NCBI GenBank assembly: GCA_033239525.1
Contig: BSYO01000024.1
Span: 4,363,991-4,427,990, forward strand
Direction of reading: 5' to 3'
Length of the DNA stretch: 64,000 nt
Source of the DNA: Nepenthes gracilis
Lineage: Eukaryota > Streptophyta > Magnoliopsida > Caryophyllales > Nepenthaceae
Position 1 is the stretch's first letter, and each line of letters opens with the position of its first letter. The position numbers and the translations under genes are program-made. Below, piece by piece: positions 12,566 to 24,779 of this stretch. A model generated the notes under the pieces. That model was not told the origin of the DNA. It searched no databases and saw nothing but the letters and a program-made list of their open reading frames with translations.

Positions 12566-13583
12566 TGAAAAAGGACTTTTCGTCCCAAATTATACAACAA
12601 TGTTTCAACCCCGTGTAAGATTAGCGAAAATAGTACAAAATTAAATATTCGATACACGTAAAAAATATTTACGTCTAGATGATACAAACAATACGAGTAT
12701 AAAAAGAAAACAATAATAATGATAAAAGGATAATATTTTTGGTGATAAAGAAAAAACTTGATACCCACGATAATCGAGAAACATCCTCTAAATTTCAATG
12801 GCCAGAGAAGAAATGTATTATAAAAATTAATTTACAGATCGGGTGATAACGACATGCTAACCTAGCCGACTTACTCCCGTCTTATAATCCCTACCAAGGA
12901 ACTCTTTGGATTTGCTCATAGCAACGGAATCGGATGCCTTCCAGTCTTTACATCAATCTTTTCTCTCGTGCCACTTGAATTGTCGATCATCATTGGAATC
13001 CAAAGTCCACGCTACCAACTTCGTCACGAAGGTTATCAAGTAGGAGAATAAAATCGGTAAAGAGAAATTGTGAGAAAAATAGTTAGAACTTGAAGCACGA
13101 CGATGTAATTTCAGTTTTCTCAATTGGAGTAAGAATAATGAAATAAGAAAAGAATTTCTCTCAAGAGGGGCACTCCAAAATGTAGCAATTCCGATTAGGG
13201 CAACTGAAAATAAGGAGCATATTTATTAAGAGATTGAAAAACCCATTAAAAAAAATGCCTATTACCGCGGTGCTCGAGTGGGAAGGAGGCGAGCAGCAAG
13301 CGGGGAGTTTCTAAATTTGGCGCTCAAGCTCGTGGCAAGGTCACGGCAAGCGCATTGCTTTGGGTTTTTGGGGTCGAGCGGGTAAAAAGCTCATGGAGTG
13401 CGCGGGGCTTCGGGATTTTGGGCTCAAGCAGATGGAGAGCTCACGGAAAGCGCGGTATCCTTAGAAGCCGAAACGGATAGTAATGGACATATATTGATGC
13501 AGTACTTTGATGAAACACAATCCGACATCGACACAAAATTATATAAGATCACGGAATATACCATCATAAAAATAACCCTAACA
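12566..13583 (-). repeat. 5' LTR of the gag-only copia element
   Basis: On the minus strand it runs from TGTTAGGG (13583) to CTTTTTCA (12566), giving TG...CA ends. TSD GTTTG follows at 13584-13588. It carries the same blocks as the 9099-10157 copy, including the CTCGAG/GCTCA-rich segment. Confidence 0.85.
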
Positions 13584-13588
13584 GTTTG

Positions 13589-14434
13589 GGAGAAAGTCAA
13601 ATTAAATCACATGGGCCATTCTTACTTAGATTACATTAACTATTTTTAGCGAAGGACATGGCTAACTTAGAAGCTGGTTTCGAGAGTAAATTTTATTCAA
13701 ATCTTCAAAAGAAGTGAGAAGGAAAATTAAACTCTATTTTGGTTGCCTCACTGAAAACCCTAGAGACACAATTAGGGTTTTCCCTTCGTTGTATAGCGAG
13801 GCTTATATTCTCTTAAGAAGAAGAATTAAACATTATTTTGGAGGCGGTCAAGAGTTTGAATGACATTCCAGCCATGCTAATTTTGAATTATCATTAAACA
13901 ATAGTATTTGAATATTATTCAAATGTTACATATAGTTTAAGTTATATATTCATCATATGCTAATTTTGTGATGTCAATTATTTAAATTTCAATAGTATAG
14001 TATGTGATAGATCTATTTAATGATATTATACTCTTGCATTCAAGTTATATTGATGTTTATGTGCCAATAAATACTTAAAATAGATATAGATGATTTAACA
14101 TTTAAATATCTTACAAAATTGTATTTGAAAACAAGACAATAACTCAGGAATTTCATATATCAGCAAGATCCAAAATGATTTTCATGATGAAATTCCATTT
14201 AATAAGTTATTACAAGACCTTGTAGTAGGAATAACAACTTGATAGTGGATTGGATCCATTTTAATGGAGAATTAGGCTCATCAACAAAAGATAGCTACAT
14301 TGGCATACAAACACTAGAGAGGTGGATTTTAGAAAGTAGCTTAAATCATAGATTTTTGAGACTAAGCGGCACGAGTTTAGAATGATGATAATTTAAGGGA
14401 ATTTTATGGGCCTTAATGAGAGGCTACCATGTGG
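13589..14434. other. Intergenic sequence, nothing recognised
   Basis: No coding or RNA signal. It leads directly into the first unit of the tandem duplication. Confidence 0.5.
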
Positions 14435-17400
14435 ATGCTTAGGTGCTCATGCAGATTGTCTATTCATTCTTTTTTTTTTTTGATTTGATGGTGTTATCAT
14501 TTGATTTATGTGAATATACTCAATTTAAATTTTATAATTGAGAAAAAGAGAGTGTATAAAAATTATAAAATATCTAAAAAATAGGAGTTTGTAAGATATT
14601 ATAGCAATCTACACTTTTTCAATATCTAATCTATTTTAGTGGTTAAGGTCAATATATTTTGAGATGTAATGCTTATAGTTTTATGACGATTAAAAAGTAT
14701 AATATTTAGGATATTATAGTGAGAAATTGGAGTTGGCATGTTCATCCTATAGGTATAACTTACAGAAGGATTATAGGGCTGATTGTATATCAATAATTTA
14801 AAAATTTTTGTGATATTATCCAGTCGATGGGGTATAAATATGTTGGGTTATTAGTTACTATGAAAAAAATATATCCACAGAGATTGTTAACGTATTGCAT
14901 GTTCAATATCATATTGGGATGAACTTTTGAAAAATCCAAGGAGGGGCTAGTGTTCGATATATTTTGAAATATTGTGATATATATTAGAGTTTGTTAAAAT
15001 CTAATGGATATAATTTAAAATATCGAGAACATTTATTGAATTGAAGTCAAAGATATTATTTATTAAGCTTAGTATTATTGTTTTATTTATTGATATTGAT
15101 TATTATTGATGTTTAAGAATTATTATTATGTTACATACTATATCTTGCTTTGTATTTACAAGCATTTATTGACATATGAGTTTTCTAAATCGATTTGACT
15201 TCTGTTATGAAACCATCAAATGTCAACCATAATTGATTCGGACATAAAGAAAATGTTTCAACAGTAAGATTTATTGCTTTCATACCTTATTATCCCACAT
15301 AAATATCTTTTCTTGTTTTTTTCTAGGATAGAATTAGTACTTTTATAAATATTAAGCCTTTTAGTCATAACAAGACATATCTAAACTCAGATAGTAATAA
15401 ATTAATTATTAAAGAGTAACCAAAAGATATTCTAACTCTATGTTTTCTTGCCTGTATTTACAGTTTCTAAAATTTGAATTAATTAATCCAAAAAGTGCTG
15501 CATGTCGAAGTCGTTTTCTAAGCATGTATCAGGTCCAATTGGATTATATCAAGTCAATCTAACTAAGTTATTTTATAATCCAAATATTAGAAAAATACAA
15601 AATATTCTCCTCTTAAAAAAACTATTTCAAGTCTTTTTAAATTATGTATTTATATGACATTTCTTATAAACTAAACATTGTAAAATTATATTTTCAAATT
15701 TTTTATTTTATTTAATTTTAAAGAAATCAAACAAAACCTGAAAGTGATAGATGTTTAGTTTATAAATATTTCTCATTTTGAATTATATATAATTTTCCTG
15801 GATCAAAATGTTGATTCATCAAATAAGACTACGTTCAAAATTAAGCTTTAGGTTGATTAATATTAAGATAGATAAATAAAATTATATTAAAAGATACAAC
15901 TAAAAATTTAGACATTTGTAAAGAATTAACAAGTTATATCTATAGAAGATAAGATCAAAGAATAATATTGAATGTTATTCAAACACTTAAAATATATACC
16001 AAATAGATAAGTGAAATTATATTAAAAGATAAGATTAAAAATTTAGATGTTTGTAAAGAATTAATAGTTATATCAATAAAAGATAAGATCACATAATAAC
16101 ATTAAATGCTATTTAAACACTGAAAATGTATACCAAATGAAATATCGTTAATAAATGTGAGTTAATTGTTATTCAAAAATAGAAAATAAACATGGAGATC
16201 TATAAAAAAAAAATTGAAGTAATCTAATAAAAATGATTTTAAAAAAATTTTACTATATAAAAATATTTCACTTAATCAAATAATATAATAAAAATAAATT
16301 TTTACAATCTATCCATCTGATGGGATATAAAACTCTATTATTGTCATTGTTGTCTAGGGAACCTCATTTGAATATTTTTGGTGATATAGATGTCTCCTCT
16401 ATTTTTTTTTTTTTATGTAGAGTTATTAAAATAAATAGATATATGAGATATAACATCATTTAATAGTACCTCAAAACTATATAAAAGTTTTCCCCTTATA
16501 TCACTAGAGTATAAAACTCATCCCAACCCTTCCTATCCTACTATGATTCCCAGTGGTATGATTTAAAGTATCATAAAGGTATACAATTATAGAAAAATAT
16601 TCAAAGGATATTTTTTAGATATTACTAAATTAAAAAATATTCATTCACCAGCCTATTTTATATAGACCTATTATTGTAAATAGATAAATAGAAGATCACA
16701 TTACAACATTTGTGTAAACAATAGCTAACTTTTTTACCAAAAAAAAACAATAGCTAGGTTGGAGTAAAACTTGCATGTATCATTGCAACATTGGCCTTTA
16801 CTCCTTTGACTAAGCCCGAAAGTATTGCCAACCCTTTCTATCAAAAACCCAATATTGAATAAGCATAAGAGCTATTAATAAGTCCAACCAAGTCTGAATA
16901 CATCTAAGTTTTAGCTTGGTGTGTTTTATATTATAAATAAGTTTGTATTGAAATTATTTCTAAGCTAAGTTCAAGCTATTAAAGAAATTATAAGCTTAAA
17001 CTTAATTTGTTTATCAATAAATGAAATGTGTTTAAATGTGAGCTTATACTTAGTTAATTCACATAAATAACCAAGCCAAGCCCAATTGAGCCAAGACAAA
17101 TTTACTTTATTTGTTAAGATAACTTTTAAAGAGCTTTCTAATATGACTCTTCTAAATGAATCTATTAAAGAGTTATGAAAATAATTTGTTAACCAGCCTA
17201 TGAGCAAGCCTAACCAAGTAATTTATAAATCTTATCAAATTAAGCCCAAACCAAAATTATGATTTTCTCATATATTTAACTAGCTTTAAAATAAAACATG
17301 GCAACACACATTTAAAAAAAAATAAGAACTTGAATTTGTGTTTATTGTACTGAGTATTTGAACTATTCATAAATAGTTTAACTTATTTACAATCTTAAAT

Positions 17401-17514
17401 ATAAAAAAACCAAACAAACTGAATAATAAAGTTATAAACAAATAGATTTTTGAACTGAGCAATTTACTACTCTAATTAAATCAAGCCCAATGGGAATTAT
17501 AATTGGCTTGTTTA
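14435..17514. repeat. Tandem duplication, unit 1 (3.08 kb)
   Basis: The segment from GATGCTTAGGTGCTCATGC at 14434 reappears 3,080 bp downstream and continues collinearly for the whole unit. Differences are few, mostly one-base indels in A/T runs plus a few substitutions. It contains no coding sequence that I can support. Inside it an approximately 135 bp segment is itself doubled (15870-16005 and 16005-16140), and its last 650 bp belong to the 230 bp tandem array. Confidence 0.9.
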
Positions 17515-20500
17515 ATGCTTAGGTGCTCATGCAGATTGTCTATTCATTCTTTTTTTTTTTTTTGATTTGATGGTGTTATCATTTGATTTATGTGAATATA
17601 CTCAATTTAAATTTTATAATTGAGAAAAAGAGAGTGTATAAAAATTATAAAATATCTAAAAAATAGGAGTTTGTAAGATATTATAGCAATCTACACTTTT
17701 TCAATATCTAATCTATTTTAGTGGTTAAGGTCAATATATTTTGAGATGTAATGCTTATAGTTTTATGACGATTAAAAAGTATAATATTTAGGATATTATA
17801 GTGAGAAATTGGAGTTGGCATGTTCATCCTATAGGTATAACTTACAGAAGGATTATAGGGCTGATTGTATATCAATAATTTAAAAATTTTTGTGATATTA
17901 TCCAGTCGATGGGGTATAAATATGTTGGTTATTAGTTACTATGAAAAAAAATATATCCACAGAGATTGTTAACGTATTGCATGTTCAATATCATATTGGG
18001 ATGAACTTTTGAAAAATCCAAGGAGGGGCTAGTGTTCGATATATTTTGAAATATTGTGATATATATTAGAGTTTGTTAAAATCTAATGGATATAATTTAA
18101 AATATCGAGAACATTTATTGAATTGAAGTCAAAGATATTATTTATTAAGCTTAGTATTATTGTTTTATTTATTGATATTGATTATTATTGATGTTTAAGA
18201 ATTATTATTATGTTACATACTATATCTTGCTTTGTATTTAGAGCATTTATTGACATATGAGTTTTCTAAATCGATTTGACTTCTGTTATGAAACCATCAA
18301 ATGTCAACCATAACGATTCGGACATAAAGAAAATGTTTCAACAGTAAGATTTATTGCTTTCATACCTTATTATCCCACATAAATATCTTTTCTTGTTTTT
18401 TTCTAGGATAGAATTAGTACTTTTATAAATATTAAGCCTTTTAGTCATAACAAGACATATCTAAACTCAGATAGTAATAAATTAATTATTAAAGAGTAAC
18501 CAAAAAGATATTCTAACTCTATGTTTTCTTGCCTGTATTTACAGTTTCTAAAATTTGAATTAATTAATCCAAAAGTGCTGCATGTCGAACTCGTTTTCTA
18601 AGCATGTATCAGGTCCAATTGGATTATATCAAGTCAATCTAACTAAGTTATTTTATAATCCAAATATTAGAAAAATACAAAATATTCTCCTCTTAAAAAA
18701 ACTATTTCAAGTCTTTTTAAATTATGTATTTATATGACATTTCTTATAAACTAAACATTGTAAAATTATATTTTCAAATTTTTTATTTTATTTAATTTTA
18801 AAGAAATCAAACAAAACCTGAAAGTGATAGATGTTTAGTTTATAAATATTTCTCATTTTGAATTATATATAATTTTCCTGGATCAAAATGTTGATTCATC
18901 AAATAAGACTACGTTCAAAATTAAGCTTTAGGTTGATTAATATTAAGATAGATAAATAAAATTATATTAAAAGATACAACTAAAAATTTAGACATTTGTA
19001 AAGAATTAACAGTTATATCTATAGAAGATAAGATCAAAGAATAATATTGAATGTTATTCAAACACTTAAAATATATACCAAATAGATAAGTGAAATTATA
19101 TTAAAAGATAAGATTAAAAATTTAGATGTTTGTAAAGAATTAATAGTTATATCAATAAAAGATAAGATCACATAATAACATTAAATGCTATTTAAACACT
19201 GAAAATGTATACCAAATGAAATATCGTTAATAAATGTGAGTTAATTGTTATTCAAAAATAGAAAATAAACATGGAGATCTATAAAAAAAAAATTGAAGTA
19301 ATCTAATAAAAATGATTTTAAAAAAATTTTACTATATAAAAATATTTCACTTAATCAAATAATATAATAAAAATAAATTTTTACAATCTATCCATCTGAT
19401 GGGATATAAAACTCTATTATTGTCATTGTTGTCTAGGGAACCTCATTTGAATATTTTTGGTGATATAGATGTCTCTCTATTTTTTTTTTTATGTAGAGTT
19501 ATTAAAATAAATAGATATATGAGATATAACATCATTTAATAGTACCTCAAAACTATATAAAAGTTTTCCCCTTATATCACTAGAGTATAAAACTCATCCC
19601 AACCCTTCCTATCCTACTATGATTCCCAGTGGTATGATTTAAAGTATCATAAAGGTATACAATTATAGAAAAATATTCAAAGGATATTTTTTAGATATTA
19701 CTAAATTAAAAAATATTCATTCACCAGCCTATTTTATATAGACCTATTATTGTAAATAGATAAATAGAAGATCACATTACAACATTTGTGTAAACAATAG
19801 CTATGTTACTTACCAAAAAAAAAAACAATAGCTAGGTTGGAGTAAAACTTGCATGTATCATTGCAACATTGGCCTTTACTCCTTTGACTAAGCCGAAGTA
19901 TTGCCAACCCTTTCTATCAAAAACCCAATATTGAATAAGCATAAGAGCTATTAATAAGTCCAACCAAGTCTGAATACATCTAAGCTTAGCTTGGTGTGTT
20001 TTATATTATAAATAAGTTTGTATTGAAATTATTGTCCTAAGCTAAGTTCAAGCTATTAAAGAAATTATAAGCTTAAACTTAATTTGTTTGCCAATAAATG
20101 AAATGTGTTTAAATGTGAGCTTATACTTAGTTAATTCACATAAATAACCAAGCCAAGCCCAATTGAGCCAAGACAAATTTACTTTATTTGTTAAGATAAC
20201 TTTTAAAGGAGCTTTCTAATATGACTCTTCTAAATGAATCTATTAAAGAGTTATGAAAGGAATTTGTTAACCAGCCTATGAGCAAGCCTAACCAAGTAAT
20301 TTATAAATCTTATCAAATTAAGCCCAACCAAAATTATGATTTTCTCATATATTTAACTAGCTTTAAAATAAAACATGGGCAACACACATTTAAAAAAAAA
20401 AATAAGAACTTGAATTTGTGTTTATTGTACTGAGTATTTGAACTATTCATAAATAGTTTAACTTATTTACAATCTTAAATATAAAAAAACCAAACAAACT

Positions 20501-21609
20501 GAATAATAAAGTTATAAACAAACGTAACTGAGCAATTTACTACTCTAATTAAATCAAGCCCAACCAGAATTATAATTGGCTTGTTTAATCAATTTTAAAA
20601 ATAAATTTGGGTGGCACCCTTTTTTTTTTTTGATAAATGAGCTCAATTGTGTTTTTTATTGAGTTATATATCTAAACTATTCATAAACAGTTTAACTCAA
20701 ATATACTCACAAATTTAAAAGACAAACAAATTAAATATAAGCCAATAGATAAATCTAATATAGTAATTTACGCGTCAAATTGAATCAAACCAAATAAGAT
20801 TAGAAATTGGTTTGTTTATCTAACAAATTTCAAAATTAAACGTAGGTAATAACCATTTTTAAGAATAAACAAGCTTGATTTGCTTTTATTGAGTTCATTA
20901 TATAAACTATTCATAAGCAGTTTAACTCATGTATAGTCTTAGATATAATAAAACCAAACAAACAGAATAATGAGTATGTAAGAATTCCTAAATAATCTAT
21001 GAGTAGAATTCAGTCAATTCCAACTAGACTTGTGATTGACGCATTCATTTAACCAGACTCAAATTAAAACTCAAACAATGCCCATTTTTAGAATAAATGA
21101 GCTCAAATGTGCTTTCATTGAATTAAATATTTGACTCATTTATAGTCTTAAATATTAGGAAATAAAACTCAATGATAAACATATAAACAAGTTGAACCAA
21201 GCAATTTATGAGTATTTGATTAGCTTGTTTATTTCATCAATTTCACAATTAGACTTAGATAACATCCATTTTTTAGAATAAATATGCTTGAATGTGCTTT
21301 TATTGAGCTGAATATTTAAAATGTTCATAAATAATTTAACTCATTTATAGTATTAAATATAAAAAAACCAAATAAACTAAAAAACGAGCCTATAAACAAG
21401 ACTAACCAAGTAATTTATAAGTCTAACTGAATCAATTTTAATGAGACTTGTAATTGGCTCATTTATCTAATCAAATTTAAAATTAAACTTGGGTAACATC
21501 AATTTTTTTTAAAATAAATGATCTCAAATTTACTTTTATTGAGCTAAGTATATGAACTATTTATAAACAATTTAGCTCATTTATAGTCTTAACTATAAAT
21601 AAATCATAT
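16840..21609. repeat. AT-rich tandem array of about 230 bp monomers (left part)
   Basis: A monomer with the recurring blocks 'AACTATTCATAAATAGTTTAA', 'CTTAAATATAAAAAAACC', 'AAACAAACTGAATAA' and an 'AAATGAGCTCAAATGTGCTT' segment repeats at about 20446, 20680, 20908, 21131, 21322 and 21558, that is every 190-235 bp, with strong divergence. Related sequence fills the ends of both 3.08 kb units. Element 2 is inserted at 21609/21610 and the array resumes at 33143. Confidence 0.75.
17515..20589. repeat. Tandem duplication, unit 2 (3.08 kb)
   Basis: Second copy. At the junction GTTTAA of unit 1's end joins TGCTTAGG of unit 2's start, and at 20589 the sequence continues as GTTTAATCAATTTT instead. 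The breakpoints share only one or two bases. No TSD or transposon terminus flanks it, so unequal exchange, template switching or an assembly duplication are the candidate origins. Confidence 0.9.
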
Positions 21610-22385
21610 TGATGGGCATCAGTACTTTAGGCCCATAGGCAAGATCCATTTCCATGAAATTGGGCCCTGATACCATAGAGATCCAATTGACCCAGGAGGC
21701 CCAAAAGGTCCAGGCACTAGGGCCAACCCATACGAGATGGATGACCAAAAGCCCATAAAGGTCCGTGGACTCAGGATGGTTCTGGGATATCAGCCGCCTC
21801 TATAAGAGCGACAAGTTAGAGATTTGGTGACTAATCTTGTCAGACTGCGTGAAGAATGATGGCCAAAGGCATGCACTAAATCATTGCAGATGTGACAAGG
21901 CAGAAGATCACTTGGCGTGTACGCAACGTCCCTGGTATGGTGAATGGCGTTAGAATAATTGGTGGTAGATTTTCCTGCACACGTCAAAGCCACGTGGACA
22001 GCCCTCAAAGGATGGCTCAACTATTATAAATATATTAACTGTGCACCTAATAAGAGATCCCAACATTCACTTTGGCCTAACTACTATAAAGAGAGAAAAA
22101 GAAAGTGAGGGAAAGGCTTGAACATGCTTTGTAATCTCCAACGGCATAGTGAAGCTAGTTCTTGGACTGAAATTTCGTAATTTTTTCTTCTCATTTACGG
22201 GAAAGTTTTCCACTTAAAAACTTTGAGTACTTACGTCCTTGTACTCTAACTCCCCACCACCAAATCGTGTCCTCGTCAATCAACGTACCTTTCACTCTTT
22301 GTGTTGCACAGGTCTCACCCGAAAGCGGTTGCAGACTCAACCAAGCACCCGCCCATACAAGCGCGTAAGATTCGAGGACGCAACA
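21610..22385 (+). repeat. 5' LTR of element 2
   Basis: Starts TGATGGGCATCAGTAC and ends GAGGACGCAACA, 776 bp. It aligns with 32354-33142. A TATAAATA box lies at 22025-22032, the likely core promoter for the genomic RNA, because the same box (TATAAATA) recurs at the same place in the 3' LTR. Confidence 0.9.
22025..22032 (+). promoter_or_regulatory. TATA box in the 5' LTR of element 2
   Basis: TATAAATA, about 360 bp before the LTR end, conserved in the 3' LTR copy near 32770. Assigned by position and sequence only. Confidence 0.55.
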
Positions 22386-22405
22386 TTGGCGTCGTCTATG
22401 GGAAG
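22386..22405 (+). other. Primer-binding site of element 2
   Basis: TTGGCGTCGTCTATGGGAAG follows the 5' LTR directly. Tat elements typically have a TGGCGCCGTCTGTGGGAA-like sequence here. I have not assigned the priming tRNA. Confidence 0.7.
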
Positions 22406-22480
22406 CGACTAAAAGTCAATTTCTTACGACTTTTACAGAACATTCAAGAACCTCCCGACATCCTTTTTCAGAAGTCCAGC

Positions 22481-24000
22481 ATGGTGAATACCAGGGCACA
22501 AGCAAGTGCACCAATTAGGGATGCAGCCTTGTGTAATAATGGTCCTGCCCCCTGCGTCAGGATAGAGGATCATCTTGATCCGGTCATGCAGGTATTGGCT
22601 ACTAGGATCGATGTTATGTCCAGAGCCTTCCTGACTCTTTGCTCTAAAATGGATGAGCGGATTAAAGGAGTGCTTTCCAAGGCCTCCTAGATAGCGACGT
22701 TCCAAAACCAAAGTAAGGAAAAGAAACACCCGAGCAAACAAGCTAGCCAGCGTGAGGTTCTGAGGACTCAAGTTGCCTCAAGTAGTAAAGTCCCTTAGAG
22801 GTTTGAAGGCTGCTTAGGTCCTCGAGTTCAGGAGGAGAGCCCTGAGAGGTGCAACCCACGTTATACTCGTAGCAATCAGGAGCGTACTGTTCAGGAGGCG
22901 ACTTTAAAAAATGATGCACCTCCCAAGGTCAGGGGGTCCCCGAGTAGCGGGCAGTCCAAGAGCCTTATGATTTGAGAAATTATCTCAACGAGAAGAAGGA
23001 AGTGGCTCCATCCCACGTGGAGGAGAGATTGGAGAAGTTTGGAACCATGAATTTGGCGAGAACAACGGAGGGGGAGCCAATATACTCAAATCTCCATTCA
23101 TAACGGAGATCAGGATGAGGATGCTCCCACCAAAGTTCAAGATGCCCAATTTTGATATCTATGATGGAAGTACTGACCTGATAGGTCATTTAAATCATTT
23201 CTATGAACATTTGAGCCTCCAGGGGTTAGATAAGATGACCATGTGTTGGTACTTCCCATTGACACTTAAGGGAGATACGAGAATATGGTTCTACAAGTTG
23301 CCAACGGATTCCATTCGCACCTTTAGCGAGCTGGTAGCAGCTTTCCTCTCACAGTCCGCCTCCAACAGAAGAATAGAGAAGCAACCCTAACACCTTACCT
23401 GAGTAAAGCAGGATACCAGAGAGAGTTTGAGGGGATTCCCAGCCCAATTTATAGTAGAGGCCAGGTAAATTTCAAAATTAACCGATGGGGTAAAGCTGAA
23501 CGTGTTCCTATCTGCTTTGGAGGGAGGCACTTTCTTTAAGCAACTCATCCACAAGGTTTCCCAGATATTCGCGGAGGCGAAGCCGTGACAAGAACACACA
23601 TCACTACCGAAGAAGCCAACGAGGTGAATCGATAAGAGAAGGATGAGAACTTTCACCCGAGAGCGGTGGAAGGAAAGAAAAAAAGGCAAAGACCATTCGA
23701 GTCCCTAGATGATGAAGAAGTAGCACAAGTCTAAGTAGGTTGTTCGGAAGGAGACTAGACCTATGAATCTTACTCCTTTGAACGACATCCGTACAAATGT
23801 TCTGATGCAAATCCAAGAGGAGATATTTTTGAAATGGTCCAAGTCATTGAAGAACCTAGGAGGTGGTGATCAGACTAAGTACTATCACTATCATCGCAGT
23901 GGGGGCCAAAGTACCGAGGACTACCAGATGCTGTAGAAGGAGATCAAGAAACTAATAAAGAGGGGTCACCTCAACCACTTCCTGTAAAGACCCGGTCAAA
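22481..24000 (+). pseudogene. Element 2 gag
   Basis: The ATG at 22481 opens a frame beginning MVNTRAQASAPIRD that stops at 22690, so the start region is readable but the frame breaks early. The capsid core of the retrotransposon gag family is at 23115-23520 (PKFKMPNFDIYDGSTDLIGH, LSLQGLDKMTMCWYFPLTLK, ending in an FP.QF-type helix). Near 23876-23990 lies a decayed zinc-knuckle segment (YYHYHRSGGQSTEDYQML) in which two cysteines are replaced. Gag would package the RNA. Not functional. Confidence 0.85.
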
Positions 24001-24169
24001 CTTTCGGAATAGCAGGTGATGTTGAGGCCGACCAACCTGGAAATCGAGTGGTATTAGGAGTTGTGAACATGATATCAACTCGCTCGACCAGAAAAGACAC
24101 TCGAGAGACCATTGCGGCAAAGCGGCCAAGGACATGGGCTAGGGACAATGTTATTAGTTTTAATAACGA

Positions 24170-24630
24170 TGATATGGCTCATATAACTTCCCCCCACTCC
24201 AATTTCATAGTTGTAACTGCACTCATTTTAGATGGAGCAAATGACTACCAAATGAAATAAGTTTTAATTGACAATGGAAGTTCTAGAAATTTACTTTATC
24301 TTGATACCTATTTTAAATTGAGACTTAAGAGAAGTCAAATAAAAGTGCTAAATGGACCACTCTACGGACTGGACAATGAGTCAGTACCCTCCAGGGTGTC
24401 ATCAGTTGGAGGTCACGTTGGGGACATATCCAAGGACTGTGTCTAAGGTCCTCACCTTTCTGGTCATGGACCTTCCGTCAATCTATAACACAATACTTGG
24501 ACATCCTTACTTGGCCACATTTGGAGCTGTCACTTCCATCCCACATTTGAAGATGAAGTTTTTGACTCCATCTGGGATTAGGGAGGTCCCGGAAGACCAG
24601 ACTACCGGGTGGACGTGCTATTTGTTCTAA
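24170..24630 (+). pseudogene. Element 2 aspartic protease
   Basis: An LIDNGSSRNLLY active-site segment (about 24270-24305) follows a DGANDYQMK segment and one stop. It is followed by the conserved TLGTYPRTVSKVLTFLVMD and YNTILGHPYLATFGAVTS blocks (24415-24530). This is the retropepsin-like protease that would cut the Gag-Pol polyprotein. The frame has a stop before the active site. Confidence 0.8.
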
Positions 24631-24779
24631 GTCATGTAGATGCCCCTCCAAAGCCAATCAAAGACCTTGACCTATGAGACGAGACGACGCTGCAGCAGGA
24701 ACAGTCTGGGGAATAAACTGTCCAATTCCTACTAGATACCAAGGATTCAGAGAAATGCATTCAGATAGGAAGCTCATTT

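Larger units (their letters stand above)
9099..13583 (-). mobile_element. Gag-only Ty1/copia (Sirevirus-like) retrotransposon, TSD GTTTG
   Basis: Two direct repeats of about 1.0 kb (9099-10157 and 12566-13583) flank 2.4 kb of internal sequence and are bounded by GTTTG at 9094-9098 and 13584-13588. On the minus strand, a primer-binding site for initiator tRNA-Met follows the 5' LTR, then a degenerate copia gag, then an array of polypurine tracts before the 3' LTR. No protease, integrase, RT or RNase H is present. Multiple polypurine tracts are a known Sirevirus trait. The layout matches the non-autonomous gag-only class (TR-GAG) described in plants, but a pol deletion in this copy alone cannot be excluded. 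Confidence 0.85.

Noticed and set aside
22433..22771. Minus-strand ORF opposite the element 2 gag start
   Set aside because: Shadow of gag, with no family match and no intron or promoter signals such as the true antisense genes have.
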